DNA of 64,000 bases from Coprinus comatus (Eukaryota > Basidiomycota > Agaricomycetes > Agaricales > Agaricaceae), in contig JAWPGT010000020.1 in the NCBI GenBank assembly GCA_034638255.1, forward strand, positions 186,001 to 250,000, written 5' to 3'. Positions within the stretch are counted from its first letter, which is position 1. Every line of letters starts with the position of its first letter. Position numbers and translations under genes: made by a program. Of this stretch, positions 21,810 through 35,140 are shown piece by piece. Under the pieces are notes generated by a model. It was given only the letters and a program-made list of their open reading frames with translations, had not been told where the DNA came from and did no database searches.

Positions 21810-22576
21810 GTTGGTGTTGGTATACTAGCTGTAGGGATGAAGGGAGTCGATGTATGCTCTGGAAATATTGCACAGCCCAGGCCTTGGGCTTATGTACCAG
21901 CCCATTCAATGAGTATACACCCTTATACAGCTCAATTGTAAGACCCATGGTACCTGATTTCTTCGATTGTTCCATGCTGAATGTCAGAGTGGAAGTCCTG
22001 TTCATCCGAAGCTCAGATAATCAGGGTCGATGATGATAAGGCCGCTCTATTTTAGAGAAAGGTACCGCCAGCGCTGAAATCTGAAGCTTGAAGATTTGAC
22101 ATCCCAAATGAATCAAAGAAGCTCCCGGCTATATTTATCTCAAATAAAGTTTGCTTCTTTTGACATCATTAATGATTCATGAAAGTTGCCACTGACCTGA
22201 ACTCAAGACCAGCAGTTGCTCAGATTGGCGCACAATGTGCTATCGATGTGGTATTGTGATATCGATGTGGTAAATTATCTGTCAGTGTCCAGTGCTGCAC
22301 GCTTGGCGTACACAGTTAAATCAGATATCAAATCCCCATTTGGTAGACAGTGTTCTTTCCTGCTTTCGGTACTTGAATCCTCAGCTCCTCTGGGCCATAC
22401 CCTCTCCGCTCGTGGTGAAATTCTTGCTGACGAGAGCAAGTTCCTATTATGTTCTGACATGTTCCATGAAGCCCGCTGACCCTCCAAAAGGCTATGCCTG
22501 TTCCTCACATAAGGACGAGACGCAGAGCTAAACCAATACATAGTGCATTCTTACAGAACCTCCTTAAACGCTTACA
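21810..22576. promoter_or_regulatory. Shared bidirectional promoter region of genes C and D
   Basis: 767 bp between two divergent start codons, with no gene I can support. By position it carries both promoters. It is not obviously alignable by eye with the A/B promoter beyond a few bases next to the start codons, so regulatory sequence seems to have diverged faster than coding sequence. Confidence 0.6.
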
Positions 22577-24949
22577 ATGCCTTTCTTTTCAACAAAGTCC
22601 AAACCGCCGCCGAAGAAAACCTACGACGAAGTTTTTGCTAACCTCGTAAAGAACTTGGCAATAAAAGCTAACCAGTCTCTGGCGCATGTATGGGAAAGAC
22701 ACACATCTACCTTAACTTATATCTAACCGTATTCTACAGCCGATTACACTTCCAGCTCAACCAACTCTTGTGCACTTAGAAGAGATATTCAAACGAATTA
22801 CAAATAACCGTTTCCGTGAAACATTCAATTATGACTTCGCTGGCCAGAACACAAGTCCTCTTCGACTTGCATCTGGGACACAGATTTACAAGACCTTCGA
22901 CCGGTTCTACAATGTGAAAGATCCTGGAAAGCTGAGCCAGTCAACGAAACCAGTGCCGACCCAGTCAACCGACGGTGGCAACGATCCAAAGCCTCCTCCT
23001 TTCCAACCCATTCCTGATGACCGACAATGTGTGTGCAGCCTTGCTTATCGATATACTTACTCAATCAATTCCTTGTAGCGCATGCCGCTATCATCAATGA
23101 CTTCAAGAATCAAATTACAGGTCTTCCACACTGGGCGCAAGGTAAATATTGAAGTGGAGTCCCGACATGAGTTGATGAGATTTCGTTGTTTAGATCAAGC
23201 ACAAAATTACCTTCTTAAAAGGCTTGAAATTATATTCAACGAGAAAGGAATCTCAGATCAATGGACTGAAGATGTTAACACGCCAGTGTATCCTCAAGAC
23301 GAGAGATATGCGAACTCTTTGCAGTTAGACTGCATCTTCATCAAGGTATATAGTGTACTAGAAGAGACCGAAACGAAGGCGCAACTGTCGGCTGTGTACT
23401 GCGTCGGTGTGAGTCTCCGATTTTCCGATCATTATCGTCTATCCGTTGACCGTCACAACCACAGGTATTCTACGAGAGAATATCAGATGCAAAGCTCGCT
23501 AAGACGAACCTTTGGAAGTCACTGTATGAACAAGCAAATAAACTTCTAGACAAGGTAATGATATCTATATACGTTCTGAACTTGATCATTGAAGGCTTCA
23601 GCAGCCTCAGACAACCTTCCCAGATCCTCCGGTTCAAACCCCTTTGGAAGCTATCCTTATCTGGTATCGGGACAATAAACTGTTCAACAGTGATCATGGA
23701 TTTGCATTTAAAGGAGGTGAACCCGACGGTCTTATCGAAGATCTCGGGAGACCCGCGCATCTTTTCCTATTTGAGGATGATGGTTTCTCGAGTTTGGCGA
23801 CACAAATCCAGACATCAATTCTGGAGTAAGCCCAGTTTATTATTATACTAGTTTTCAGTTAAAAATAGCTAACCATTGTATAGTAACGTAAAACTTCCAA
23901 AATGGGCCAGTAAGTCTTCCTTAGTGGTGGGTGTTGCCTTTAATAACTAACATGACCGTAGCGGATAGTGTTAAGAAGGACATCACGGATATTATTAACG
24001 CGTTACTGAAAACGCCAAGCACAGATAGTACCGGTTTCATAAGTACTAAATACGACAAGGCTCCACCACCCCCAAACAAAAATGACCCTGCGCTGGTCAT
24101 CAAGGGAGATTTCTTGCACTGTAACTTGATTGCTCCCGGATACAGTGACATTACCTACCGCGCCGTCTACTTCTGTGGTGTATTTTATACAGCGCTATCC
24201 GCTCAAGAAAGTGTATCAAAGGATCTACTTGCTGCTGTTTACAAGAATGCTCTGCGTTTAGTGCCTGATGTATGTGTCTATCACAACCTCAAATTGTCGT
24301 TGGAACGCTGATGCTTTTATAGTACGAGTCTGTTTCAGAACCTACCCAAAAGGATTTGGATGGACTCATCGGTCAAGCTTTGAAACTGAAATTCGAGAAT
24401 GAGTTCTCATTTGCTTTTGACGGAAAGAATACTACCCCGGATGATCTCGCCGGGAATCTGTACGCCGGGAAGGTCGGGTTCCATACAAAGACTCCAGGCG
24501 ATGTCTCTGCTAACCAAGTTGCGGATGATATCCTCAATTCTTTCGACTTCCCTGATTTATCCACTGGTAGGGCTTACACCCTCGCTTGTACTATGGAGAA
24601 GTAACGGATTTTATTACAGACACGAAACTGCGTGCAAGTATATTTGAAGACATTCATCTCAAGACAAAGCGTTCCTTAGAAGCAGACCCGATCTCCGTCC
24701 CGCCGAACTCATGGGAGTACACGACTAACGATAGGTCATATTCATACTCGGACTCTTCTCGACCTGATTGCAAAATAAATCGGTCATTTGGTATTGCAAC
24801 GGCAAACTTTCCGCGCGGGTAAAGATACTCAAATCATGAGTTTTATTTACTCGATTGGGGTATGTAATTCTTTTATTTCCAGTTATATCTTTCATCGCTA
24901 ATTAAATTTGTAGGTCACATATGAGAAGAAGGAAGAAGATCCATGGTGA
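22577..24949 (+). CDS. Repeat-family protein D (three modules, B type); frame breaks near the end
   Basis: Same exon plan as gene B: exon 1 is 22577-22687, the later introns fall at matching places, and the last exon ends EEDPW stop at 24949. Module 1: FRETFNYDFAGQNTSPLRLA, IYKTFDRFYNVKD, GLPHWAQ, CIFIKVYSVL. Module 2: GFAFKGGEPDGLIEDLGRP, FISTKYDKAPPPP, FCGVFYTAL. Module 3: EFSFAFDGKNTTPDDLAGN, FDFPDLST, PPNSWEYTTNDRSYSYSDSS. Two separate one-base deletions near 24764 and 24813 throw the frame off; corrected by eye, it would read WYCNGKLS and then GKDTQIMSF as in B. As written, the protein stops at 24822 and lacks its last strands. It is either recently damaged or mis-sequenced. Convergent with gene F. 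Confidence 0.8.
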
Positions 24950-25362
24950 TTAACTGGAGGACATTCCATTCTCGTGTACAATAAATTTAATATGCCAATT
25001 CTGTACTACCGCAGTTACGACATTGAATTTCCTTTTCATGCAGAGTGCGATTCTTTAACATTCAATAACAAATATCTTTGTAAGAAATATGAATAGACGA
25101 CTGATTTTGCCAGACTCCTTCCCAGTCCCTGCTACGATGATTAATAATCGTTGACCCGAAGTTTTACCGAACAGGGGACTGGCACAATAGTTAATCATCA
25201 TAGCGGGGACTGGGAAGGAGTCTGTGATTTTTGCAAGAGTTCTGAGTTCGGTGACGGAAAACTTTTAGGGATTCAAATACAGCCAAAACCAAAGACACGC
25301 AGAAATTTATTGATTTAACATGAATATGTACACGAGATTCATTCAACATAATAAGTAGCCTT
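24950..25362. other. Convergent spacer between genes D and F, with a long hairpin
   Basis: 413 bp between two facing stop codons. It must hold both 3' untranslated regions. The one clear structure is the inverted repeat at 25111-25224, listed separately. Confidence 0.6.
25111..25224. repeat. 34-bp inverted repeat (hairpin) between genes D and F
   Basis: The left arm 25111-25144 (CAGACTCCTTCCCAGTCCC...GATGATTAA) and right arm 25191-25224 pair at 32 of 34 positions; the loop is 46 bases. The loop has a further partial copy of the arm core (AGGGGACTGG near 25173). It may be a miniature inverted-repeat element or a shared 3'-end structure for the two convergent genes. Confidence 0.8.
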
Positions 25363-28300
25363 CTACCATGGATTATCTTCGACAAAACAAACCTATGAGT
25401 AGCATAAATTATTATTTGTTTGAATACCATAAACGACACACTCACCCCAGAGAAGTGGAGGAAGCTGATCTTGACCTCATCGCCAGACAACTGCAATCTG
25501 CCATTAACATGTATGAATATTCCGACTACTTTTACGGTCAGATTTCCATCTTCTGCATAAGTATAATCTTTGTCGTAGTCGTTGACACTCCATGCATTGT
25601 CTTCAAAGCCTGCCGATCCGGATAGTTTATGTTTGATGGACTCAATCATGTCCTGACGAATGGTGGGATCTGTTATTTTTTGTCAGCTAAGGTTTAACGC
25701 AGGTTCTAAATGTATGTATTTTCACCTGATTTGACGGGAGAAAACTTGTCGCTAAGAAATGAGCTTGATAAATCGACTGTCAATAAAAATAGGAATAATA
25801 AAAAAAGTACTTTGTTAGAACAGAGTCAACCCATGATTCTATCTTCTTGTCTAGATCTGCACTGGATGGACTTTCAAACTCGCCGGATTGCTCAATGACA
25901 TATAGTGGTGTATTTGCGACAAATTTCGGAGGCGAAGTTGCTCCAGCCATCAGCTCATATTGATTCTTGCGATAGAACTGGTCGCTTCCATAACGCCCTA
26001 AGAGCACTTGGAGCCAAGAATAATCAGGTACTTGTGATGTAGTGGGGGCCTTGAACATGAAGTGAGAATTTTGGTTCAAGAAGCAAGCATGGGCGACTCA
26101 CGTTCTCCATGTCACGGGTAAGATTCTTGCTCAACTCGTTGATGAGATCTTGTCTAACGACCGAAGCGTGGTTTAGAGTTTCATAATATGCCTAACCGGG
26201 ACGTTAAAACCATTGTTGTAGATTTCATCTAGCAGACTTACACCTAGGAAGAATACGTAGGAGATTGCCACCGGGACTTGTTCGTCAGTTGTCTGTGTGT
26301 CCACATAGTATATCACTATTCCTTTGGAGTTGATGGGGTTGAAGGATTCCCCTGGTCGAGTATATGTGTGGTCGAACTTGAAGTTTCGCCATCCTTGTGG
26401 TGGTGAACCAACTAAACTCTTATAAACGCTGTCCAGATCCCCCAGCGCTTGGTCTAATACAAGTCAGAAAAATGCAGAAAAAGAGCAAGAATATGACCTT
26501 GGACCCAATCCGGTAACGGTGATTTGCTATAGGGTATATGTTTTCAGTCAAGTGGCTTAAATACACGTTGTTGGGCATACCTAAGAATTTTGGTCTTTAA
26601 GTATTGTTGTACACCTTCTACAACCTTGTCTTCATAGTACGAGAGAGCGTTAAGCGTGGTAAAGAAGAGAGCTGGGTTAGCTGCTTCCGATGGCCGCTCG
26701 TTGTAGTTGAAATGGAATTCATCATTGAACAGTTTAGCGCCATAAGCAGTCAAAGCACTCGTGAGGCTAGTATCATCGATAACTTGTGACTGCATCAAAT
26801 GGTTAATGGCGGCATATACTAATAAAAGGCATCGGTGGAATGGACATACCTGAGCTTCTGGAACGCTAGCGTACGCCTGGACCTGTAAGGTTCGACGAGC
26901 AAGAACAGTTGGTGGAGGAACTTGGTAATAAGCCTATGGGATATGCGAAATGAATGACAGTTAAGAACGAAGGATGTCACAAAGCGTACACCAAGGAAGA
27001 AGCTCATTGTATTCGTGACATTGTGCCCATCAAGAGAGAGTTTGCCGTTAACAAAGAGTACGATACCATTGAGACGAACGGGATTTTGTTCTTGGTTTGA
27101 AGGATGATATGTCTTCTCTAAGGCTGATACCTGCCAGAATGCTGTTGGTACCACTCCCAAAAGGTCTTGCAATTCCTCCTTCAAATCTGCAGTAGCTTTG
27201 TCTATCACATGCGTCAGCATTAGATGTTACCTCTCGTACGGGAATAGAAAATCACCTTTCATCCATGTCTCCAAATTCAAACCTCTGAATCATGAAATCA
27301 GTTAAATCAGTACGAGGTCATTTGGGCTGAGGAAATGCATACTGTATTATTTTATTAATGTAATCAGTGGCATGTCCACTATTACCGTCGGTATAAGACA
27401 TCTGGTTCTCGGTTGCAGTAACCGCTCCTGGATTTTGTGATAATGGTGGTTTTGATGTCGCTCCGTCGTATTTATAACCAAAGTTGCGCTCAAAGCGTTC
27501 CAATGCACAGCGACGCATGATGATGTTAAGATCTTCCTGAGATTGTATCTCGACCGGCTGCTAGTAATCAACAAAATATTTTAGACAGGTTTGTATTGGA
27601 ATACGGACCTCAGATAGAGTCTCATTCATGCGAACCATCAACGTAAGCAATAGTTCTTGTTCAACCTGCTCTCGCGTTCGCTTTGGGGTGGATCCAGTGA
27701 GCCAACTAAATTACACCTTGTCATGATCCATATTAAATATAATCAAACACTGACTCACTTCCATATTGCCACAAATGGAGCAGCAATGGCTTTTCCTATA
27801 CCAGAAATGATACTCCATACGGTGTGACCCAACGAGACTAACAAATCAACAAGTGCCTGGCCAGGATCATTGAAGAAATCGCGGAAGAATCTTTGACGGA
27901 ATTAATAGATTTCAATGACTTTTAAAGCGTAGACTCACTTGACAATCTCGGATGCAAGTAGACCAGCTCCCTGGAAAAGAGTCTTGATGAAGTCCTTGAC
28001 AACGGTTCCAAACACATTGGTGATGGCACTAACAGAAAACAATTAATGAGGACACAAAAAATAGATGTTGAACGTACGCGGCAATATCCAAAATTGCAAC
28101 ACCGATATCCTTCAGGATGTCGGCGATGGTTTCGAAAACGTAACCAAGGTCCTTCAATAGCTCGACAACCTCGTCCCATAGCATGCCAAAGAACTCTTGG
28201 ACGGCCTTGATTGCAATCTCCAGTGCAACTCCCAATTGCTCTGTTAGGAATTTTACTATTTCAAGAGCCTTCATACCAGCCGCTTTGAGAACATCTATTA

Positions 28301-31300
28301 CTTTTCCGATTGAGGATAGAATTGCCTTTAGAGCAGCCACAAAGTCTTGTGCAAGTGTGTCAACAATGAAATCAACGATCTTCTTTCCCAAGGCCTCCAA
28401 GTCCTGAATATCAAAGCCAACCTCGAAAGATTCATCAATCTTGAGGGTAAACAACTCGAAGAATCCAGAGACTTTGAGCTTCCAACCAGGATTCGTCTCC
28501 CCCCAATTCACATTGAGATCGAGCGAAGCTCCGAAACCAATGATACGTGTTATCTTGAACTCGAAACCTCCTACACTGAAACTCGGAATCATGAGATCGA
28601 GGGTATACTGGTAAAAGGCGGCAAGCTGCATCTGAGAATCATTAATCGTAGCTTTTAAAGAACCATTGCTTGTCCACATATCCTGAGCCAAAAGTAATTC
28701 CAATCCACGTTGGCTGACTTCGAAATTGATCTCCTTCTCAATCGCAAGGAAAGTCAATTTCCCGGTAACACTAGCATAGAATGGACTCGTTTCATCGTTG
28801 ATGTGGACTTTGATGGATGCCCCAGCGTCCTCTCCTTCTGGGTCGTCATCAGAGGCTAGAATACTGAACAACTTCTTGACGCCGAAAGGATTAACAGGGT
28901 CGATATGTCCTTCAACGGTGACCTTTCTAGGTGTAACGTCAATAAGGATTCTCGCCTCCCAATGAATGATAGGCAATTTGAATGAGCCATTCAACTTGAA
29001 CTGTTGACTCAATGGTTTCCCGTTTACATCTACCGTATCTTTTGGGACAAGTGCAAACGCAAGTGGTCCGAATCCACCATCAAGGTAACCTGGCGGTGAG
29101 GGAACTTGGGCGAATACTTGGATTAGGTTGCTCAGATTGAGACCGCTGGAGGATTGTTGAGATAACGCTGAAACAGTAATTTACAGAGCACTCACATGAT
29201 TTCACCAGTGGCATAAGAGCTAGTTAAGTCGTTTTCGACTACATGGACATTAATACTGTACAGATAGTCAGCATTCGGGGTAATGGATTATGTCTTCAAG
29301 ACTTGCCTTCCGCCGATTCCTGCATCACCCACTGCAAGTTTCACTGTGCCTGCAATAGTAAATTCGGAGGGAACGGGGAACTGTTGAGGAGGGAAAGTAG
29401 CCGCAAAAGCAACACCATCGATATCCAATCCAGGGAACCCAAACACGGAATGCCACTTGTCAAGTGTAAACTTAAAACCCAACCCGCCAATCGAAGTGTC
29501 GACTAATAGCATGAGGGTAACCCTGATAGGCTCCGAAGAGATGTGGGATCCGAAGTCCAATGTAGCGTCACCTGTGAAGGATAGATGATAAGTAAGTATA
29601 TCATGTAGTATTGCTTTCGATATACCTTGAACACCAATCTTTGGTGCCGGCATGGAGAACTTGCTTTCAACAACGACGGATCCAGAGATTACCAATTTCC
29701 CGCTGAAGAGAGTGATAGGTGTGCCAATGCTAACAGAAAGAGTCACCTCCTGACTGTTTATAGTTCCAACAATGTCGAGTGTACCAGCGTTCACAACTTT
29801 CGCCATATCCTCCAATATACCTTTGAATACCAGCCGAGTGGCCATCGCCAGTGTGATATTTCCTCCACTATTCTTCTGTGGAATTTGTAGAACTGGATCA
29901 AGTGCGCCAGCATTAAGCTCATAATTGTAGACCACAATGGTCAGATGTTCCATTGCGACTTGAGCGTCGATTATAGGCCCGAGGATGGGAATATCATCCA
30001 AGATGTTGTGATCGGCAGAACCAATAGCGAAACCGAAAGAATACTCCCACACACTGGTCTTTGCGCATGCGAATCGGAGGTGGCTAAAGCATAACCAATC
30101 AAGGTCGGCGTCGAATGAAAAGGAAGATTTAGATGAATCATGCGTGACTGCGACTTGAAGTTTACTGATTTCGATATCGAGTGCATCGGACAGAATGGCG
30201 AGGTCAATATTGTGCAAAATGTCTCGAAGTTGGAGCCCAGACATATCAGACAAGACATCGAGAACCGAGAGATGACCTTGGTATGATGCAGTTGCTGACC
30301 ATAGGGCGCCTGGCGACGTTTCTGCGGATACCGTAGGAGCGGGCTCGATAGCTCCCGACGATTTCGAACCTGCGGGTGCACTGTAGGCGATAGTAAAACC
30401 AATGTAATCTTCTTGTTTGTTCAAGGTCAACATGGCGTCGAGCTCGACTTTGTTTCCATCGTACTTCGAGTGAGAGACCAGAAGAGTAACTTGTTTAAGA
30501 GATAACTCTTCCCACAGTTGAAGACTGGTTGTAGAGACTGCAGTAATCGTGATCTCTGACATCGAGAACTTCCCGTTGCTTATTTCAAGAGTGAGAGAAG
30601 CTTGTTTAATCCCAATATTAGCCAAGAACGTTAATGAATCGGGCAGAGAGATCCAGTCGACGTCTTCAGAGAATAAGAATTATGTGAGGAAGTAGAAGTT
30701 CACTACGACTCACTGGGTAAGAATTGAGATAGGAGTGTTTGTGCCGTGAGTGGAGATTCTCCGGCATCCAGAGTCATCGTGATGATACTCTTCTCTGCTG
30801 ATGCAACAACAAATGTGACCTTGCACATCACATCGGCAACATATACTTGTGCATCGATCCCTACGTATATAGTTCTTGAGGCCTTGAGTGAACAGTCAAG
30901 GATAGTTTGGATGGAGATAGCGATTTTTACTCGCCTTGTCGAATGGGTTATCAATTTTGATTGTCATTTTTGGGGACGAAACTTTCATGCCATCTAAAAG
31001 ATAATATTAGCATGGGCATAGCGTTAACTTTCAACTAACGTACCAAAAACGTTGATATCTTTCTTGACACTGATCATCAACTGAATCTTTTTCACAGACC
31101 ATTTATTATCTGCCTTCTCCGCCTCTATGATACAACTGTCCATATTCGTCTCCTCTAGCATAGAGGCAAGCTCTGTAGGCAGTACGTCCACTTGTTCTCC
31201 CAAGAAATGCAGCAAAATGCTACCCAACGGTATGGGTTTTGCACTGGTCCCAACCTGGAAATATATTTCATCATTCTTGGCGACATCAGCGTAATGTGAA

Positions 31301-34300
31301 TAATCAAAAAAGGCTTCCAAATCAATATTCGCTATTTTCACAATACCCCAACCACGAAGCAAAATTCCCTTGTTGTACTATCGCTTAAATTCTTCACTTC
31401 GATGTCCACCATAATTTGCGCTACCTCGAATACATCTTGGGAAAGGACCCATTTGTCCAACATAACAATGAGATTGAGACTAGCTGGTTTAGCCTGGTCT
31501 TTGATCCACCCGAGGACGACATGAGAAACGCTAAGTGCGTTGGAAAGGTTGGATACTGCTGGGAACGTTTTTGCGAGATCGATCGCGTCGGAGAGACCAA
31601 TGACATCACAGATCGTGCCGACTGAGAGGGAGTCGCTGATACCAGGGAGAAGCGCTAATTGATAAAGAATTGTTTTTTGTGGTGTGTATTCGGCTGTGAA
31701 TTCAAATGGTACATTTAGGCTTGAAACGCTTGTTCCACCGAGGAGCTTAATAAAGATCTATAAAAAGTTTTGTGAGCCACTCAAAGACCAATAATCAATA
31801 GTGACAGTCCTCTCACCTTGCGGGCATCGCCTGAGTATAAGTTCTCGACTACGACCCGCAATGTTTTCAGGCTGAGATTAAATCCGGAGGAGAACGGGTT
31901 CCAGGATATATCAAGCTTCTCTTCGGCAAAAATATCGTGGACAATGAAAGTAGAAAGATCCTTGTGCATAGTGAAACCACAATTATTGATGCCAACGTTA
32001 ATATCCAAGCTTGTAAGGACCTCGTCTATGCCTACCAAGATATCGAAATCAGAAAGCAATATCCAGAAACAATAAATAGTGGCACTTTACCTGGAAGAAG
32101 TATGTGTGCAAGAACTTCGCCATATTGCACGTTGGTACCAAATACCCTCGCAAGGTCGACCAAAGACATCTTGAAGTTTTCGACCTCATAGTTCTCGTCA
32201 GCAAAGCGGACCGTATATATGGTCGGTTGTCCAGCCACGACTACTGATTCGATAACAGCCTATATATGTGGTGCCATACATATGAGTCGCTTCCAGAACG
32301 AAAAAAAAGAGATTGACATACATTGTAGGACTTCTTTGTTGTTATGAGTTGTCCACGGAATCGCGATGCGGAGATACCCATAGTGAAACATGGCCATATC
32401 ACTTGCACGGAGATCGCATCCTGGTATAAAATATAATATGGATCGGGAGCAAATTTGACACCCAAAGGTAATTTCCAAGTAAGAGCTGCAGTTCTCTTCG
32501 GAATCTCGAATGTTATTGAGAATATGCCCTTCTTCCCGTGGTAGTCAGAGCTGTAATGGAGAAATATCAACCACGGGAAAATAGAGAACTTGGTTTTAAT
32601 GCTTACTTGGCAGGATCGATCACCTTCGCAGAAAATCCCGACACAATCCACTCTGATGGGGAATCTGCCTCCCCGAGATAGCCCGGAGTATCACCGAGGT
32701 CAAATGGCAACGCAGAAAGGACACTCTCAGATTCAGTAACTCCCATGAGAAGAGCTAGAAGTGGTCCCATTTTAAGTCCACCATCGACGACAATCTCTGG
32801 TTGGACAGTGTCTGCATCTTCTTGTTTCATATCACCCTGTGACACCAGGTACTTCAAGAGCTCGCTGATATCGGTCACATTTCGAGTAGGATAAAGCTAT
32901 GTATGCGATGCTCAGCATCAATAATAAAGATGAAAAGAACGAAAACCAACCTCGTAAGCAGACAGCTCCTCATAGGAAGTGGCTGTTGAGACGCCTAACA
33001 ACTTGGAGGTAACGACACTGATGTCTACAGAACCCCTGGGTACGGCCAAGGTACCACTAAGAGCGGCGGCAGACACTCCAGAGTTGTTCTCTGCAAATGT
33101 TTCCGGGTACGTGCTTTTTAGATCTTTAGCCATAAATGGTGTCCAGTCACTGCTGTCCTCTTCATGGTCGTAAACTGCAACAGCTCCGGAATGGGAGGTT
33201 GAGTTGAGCTGGTACATAGTAACGAATGAAATTGCATTTGAATCCTCCGTGCAGAATAAGTCGCCGATTTCCTTGAGTACCGCGTCGGGGAGTGGATTTG
33301 TGAGATAAATATCGACATTGGTCAGATTTTCTTGGGCTGCTGCTATGATCCCAATCAAGGTGGTTACATGGGGATTCGCTTGGGGACCTTCAGAGGAAGC
33401 CGAAATCTAATTAATGTAAATGATATACCATTAAAATCTATTCAAGTCTTGGGGAGCATGCGATGAAGCACTTACAATATATTTCTTCGCGCGAACCCTA
33501 GGAACAATTTAGACTTAGTTTCTCAAAATATTGAAAAAATAAACAAAGACCAACTTTGCAAAGAAGAAAATCACGTCCAGCTGGAATGAATTGAATTTGT
33601 TTTCTTGGATAACGGGTATGTTGGCTTCTTCGGCCTTTCGAGCAGCATCGCGTGGCCAATAGTTGCTTGACTTGCTTCCGTGATTCATCACCTGTGTACG
33701 TGATCCGCTGTTGGCAAGCAGAACCAAATATGTTACGACACCTGACTCAAGATCTCACCTTCATCACCGTAAAGTCAAGCGGCGTTCCGGTGTACTTCGT
33801 CTTCAGCATACTTGCGACACCATCGCCCAAAAGCAATATCTTCGTTTCTCCATCAGATGCAATGAACGCAATAGAAGATTTACTCTTATCAGATGTAATT
33901 TGGGATGCCTTTAAAGCTTGGTCGATTTCTTGCTTGGTGGGTTCATTCAGAGTATTTCCAGCGAGCTGCGTGGTCGCACTTTTCGCCAAAGTACTTCAAG
34001 GAGTCAACAAAAGTACTACTTGACTAAGCAAAAACGGACATACTTTTGCGTAAACTTATAGCTCGGAAGCGGAATTGTCTTTGGTTGTGCGAGTACCTGC
34101 AATAAACCATTGGACATTAACTCATCCCACAATGGGCCAATAAACTCAAATTCAAACTGATCCCTCTTCAACTTCCCACCGCTAACTCCTTGTGCTCCTG
34201 CAACTGCGAAGCGACCTGATTTCGAACCACTAGTAGATGTCTGTAAATCCGCGTTAAAGGTCATATTGGTTTGGATCAATCCGTTATATTGTTGTAAACG

Positions 34301-35140
34301 TTCATCGAACCAATTCTTTGTCTCTGGAATCCCTTCTGATGCCTAAGAGGTCATGTTAGCTTCTTCGCTGTACATCCAGTCACTATAAGTTTGATATACC
34401 CGGGTTTTGGTAATATCCTCTAAGCTAGTAATTCTCTTCAATTGATATGCATAGGTTTTGTAACTCAGAAAACACACCCGTTGTACCAGATGTGATCGAT
34501 GGGGCTCTTGCCTCCAACAATTGCCTCATCTCCAAGAACCCAAGCGTTCATTACATCGTCCTTTCCTTTCTTCTGACTCTTTGCATTGATCCTACCATCA
34601 CGCGTTAAGAATATTAAAACGGAGAATCACGATCTTCACTTACAACGAAGAGATCAAGCTCACGATACCTTCATTGCGGAATATTAGCAATAAGTCACTC
34701 AGCAAAAATTATACGTCTAATTACCTTCCTTATGGTCCTCGTCCTCATTCGTAAGTATGAGGGTATCCATCTTCTTCATTGGCTTCTTAGGAGCAGTATC
34801 TCCATTTACCATCGATCCAGAGAGTGTATTCAATAGCGTATACAAGTTTGACTTTGCTTTCGATTGTGGCTTTTCGCCGTGCGCCTCTTGAGGAGGACCT
34901 CCATCGATAAGAATATAAGTCTAGTGATTCATATTTCTTAGAGTTGGAGTAAATGATATGATATGACGGGTCCTACACTATCATTTGTACCAGTTAAATC
35001 CGAGTTAAACTCCAGGACAAATGCGTCTCCAGCATCTGCTTGCACCTATTCAACACTTCAGTGAGTACAAAATCACCTATAATACACAACAATAAATAAG
35101 TAATACGTACAACATGCAACAATGCATGCTTAGTCGACAT
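25363..35140 (-). CDS. Giant protein F: ComEC-like MBL fold, beta-rich and helical middle, three C-terminal family modules
   Basis: Start MSTKHALLHVVQADAGDAFV at 35140, stop after DNPW at 25363; many short introns, roughly 2,500-2,700 residues. The N-terminal metallo-beta-lactamase fold of the ComEC/Rec2 sort shows YILIDGGPP (about 34-42), LTNEDEDHKEG (about 89-99, where LTHxDxDHxxG is usual), KSSIAFIASDGETKILLLGD, VMNHGSKSSNYWP and KYIISASSEGPQANPH. A large beta-rich middle follows (for example FGASLDLNVNWGETNPGWKL), then long amphipathic helices (LGVALEIAIKAVQEFF, LWDEVVELLKDLGYVFETI). The last quarter has three modules of the A/B family: RFERNFGYKYDGATSKPP, GIVLFVNGKLSLDG, FFLGAYYQ; FHFNYNERPSEA, GIVIYYVDTQTTDEQ, FFLGAYYE; then DKDYTYAEDGNL, IFIHVNGRLQLSG. 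Phase-0 introns precede each final triplet. No signal peptide. I checked many but not all exons. Function unknown. Confidence 0.82.
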
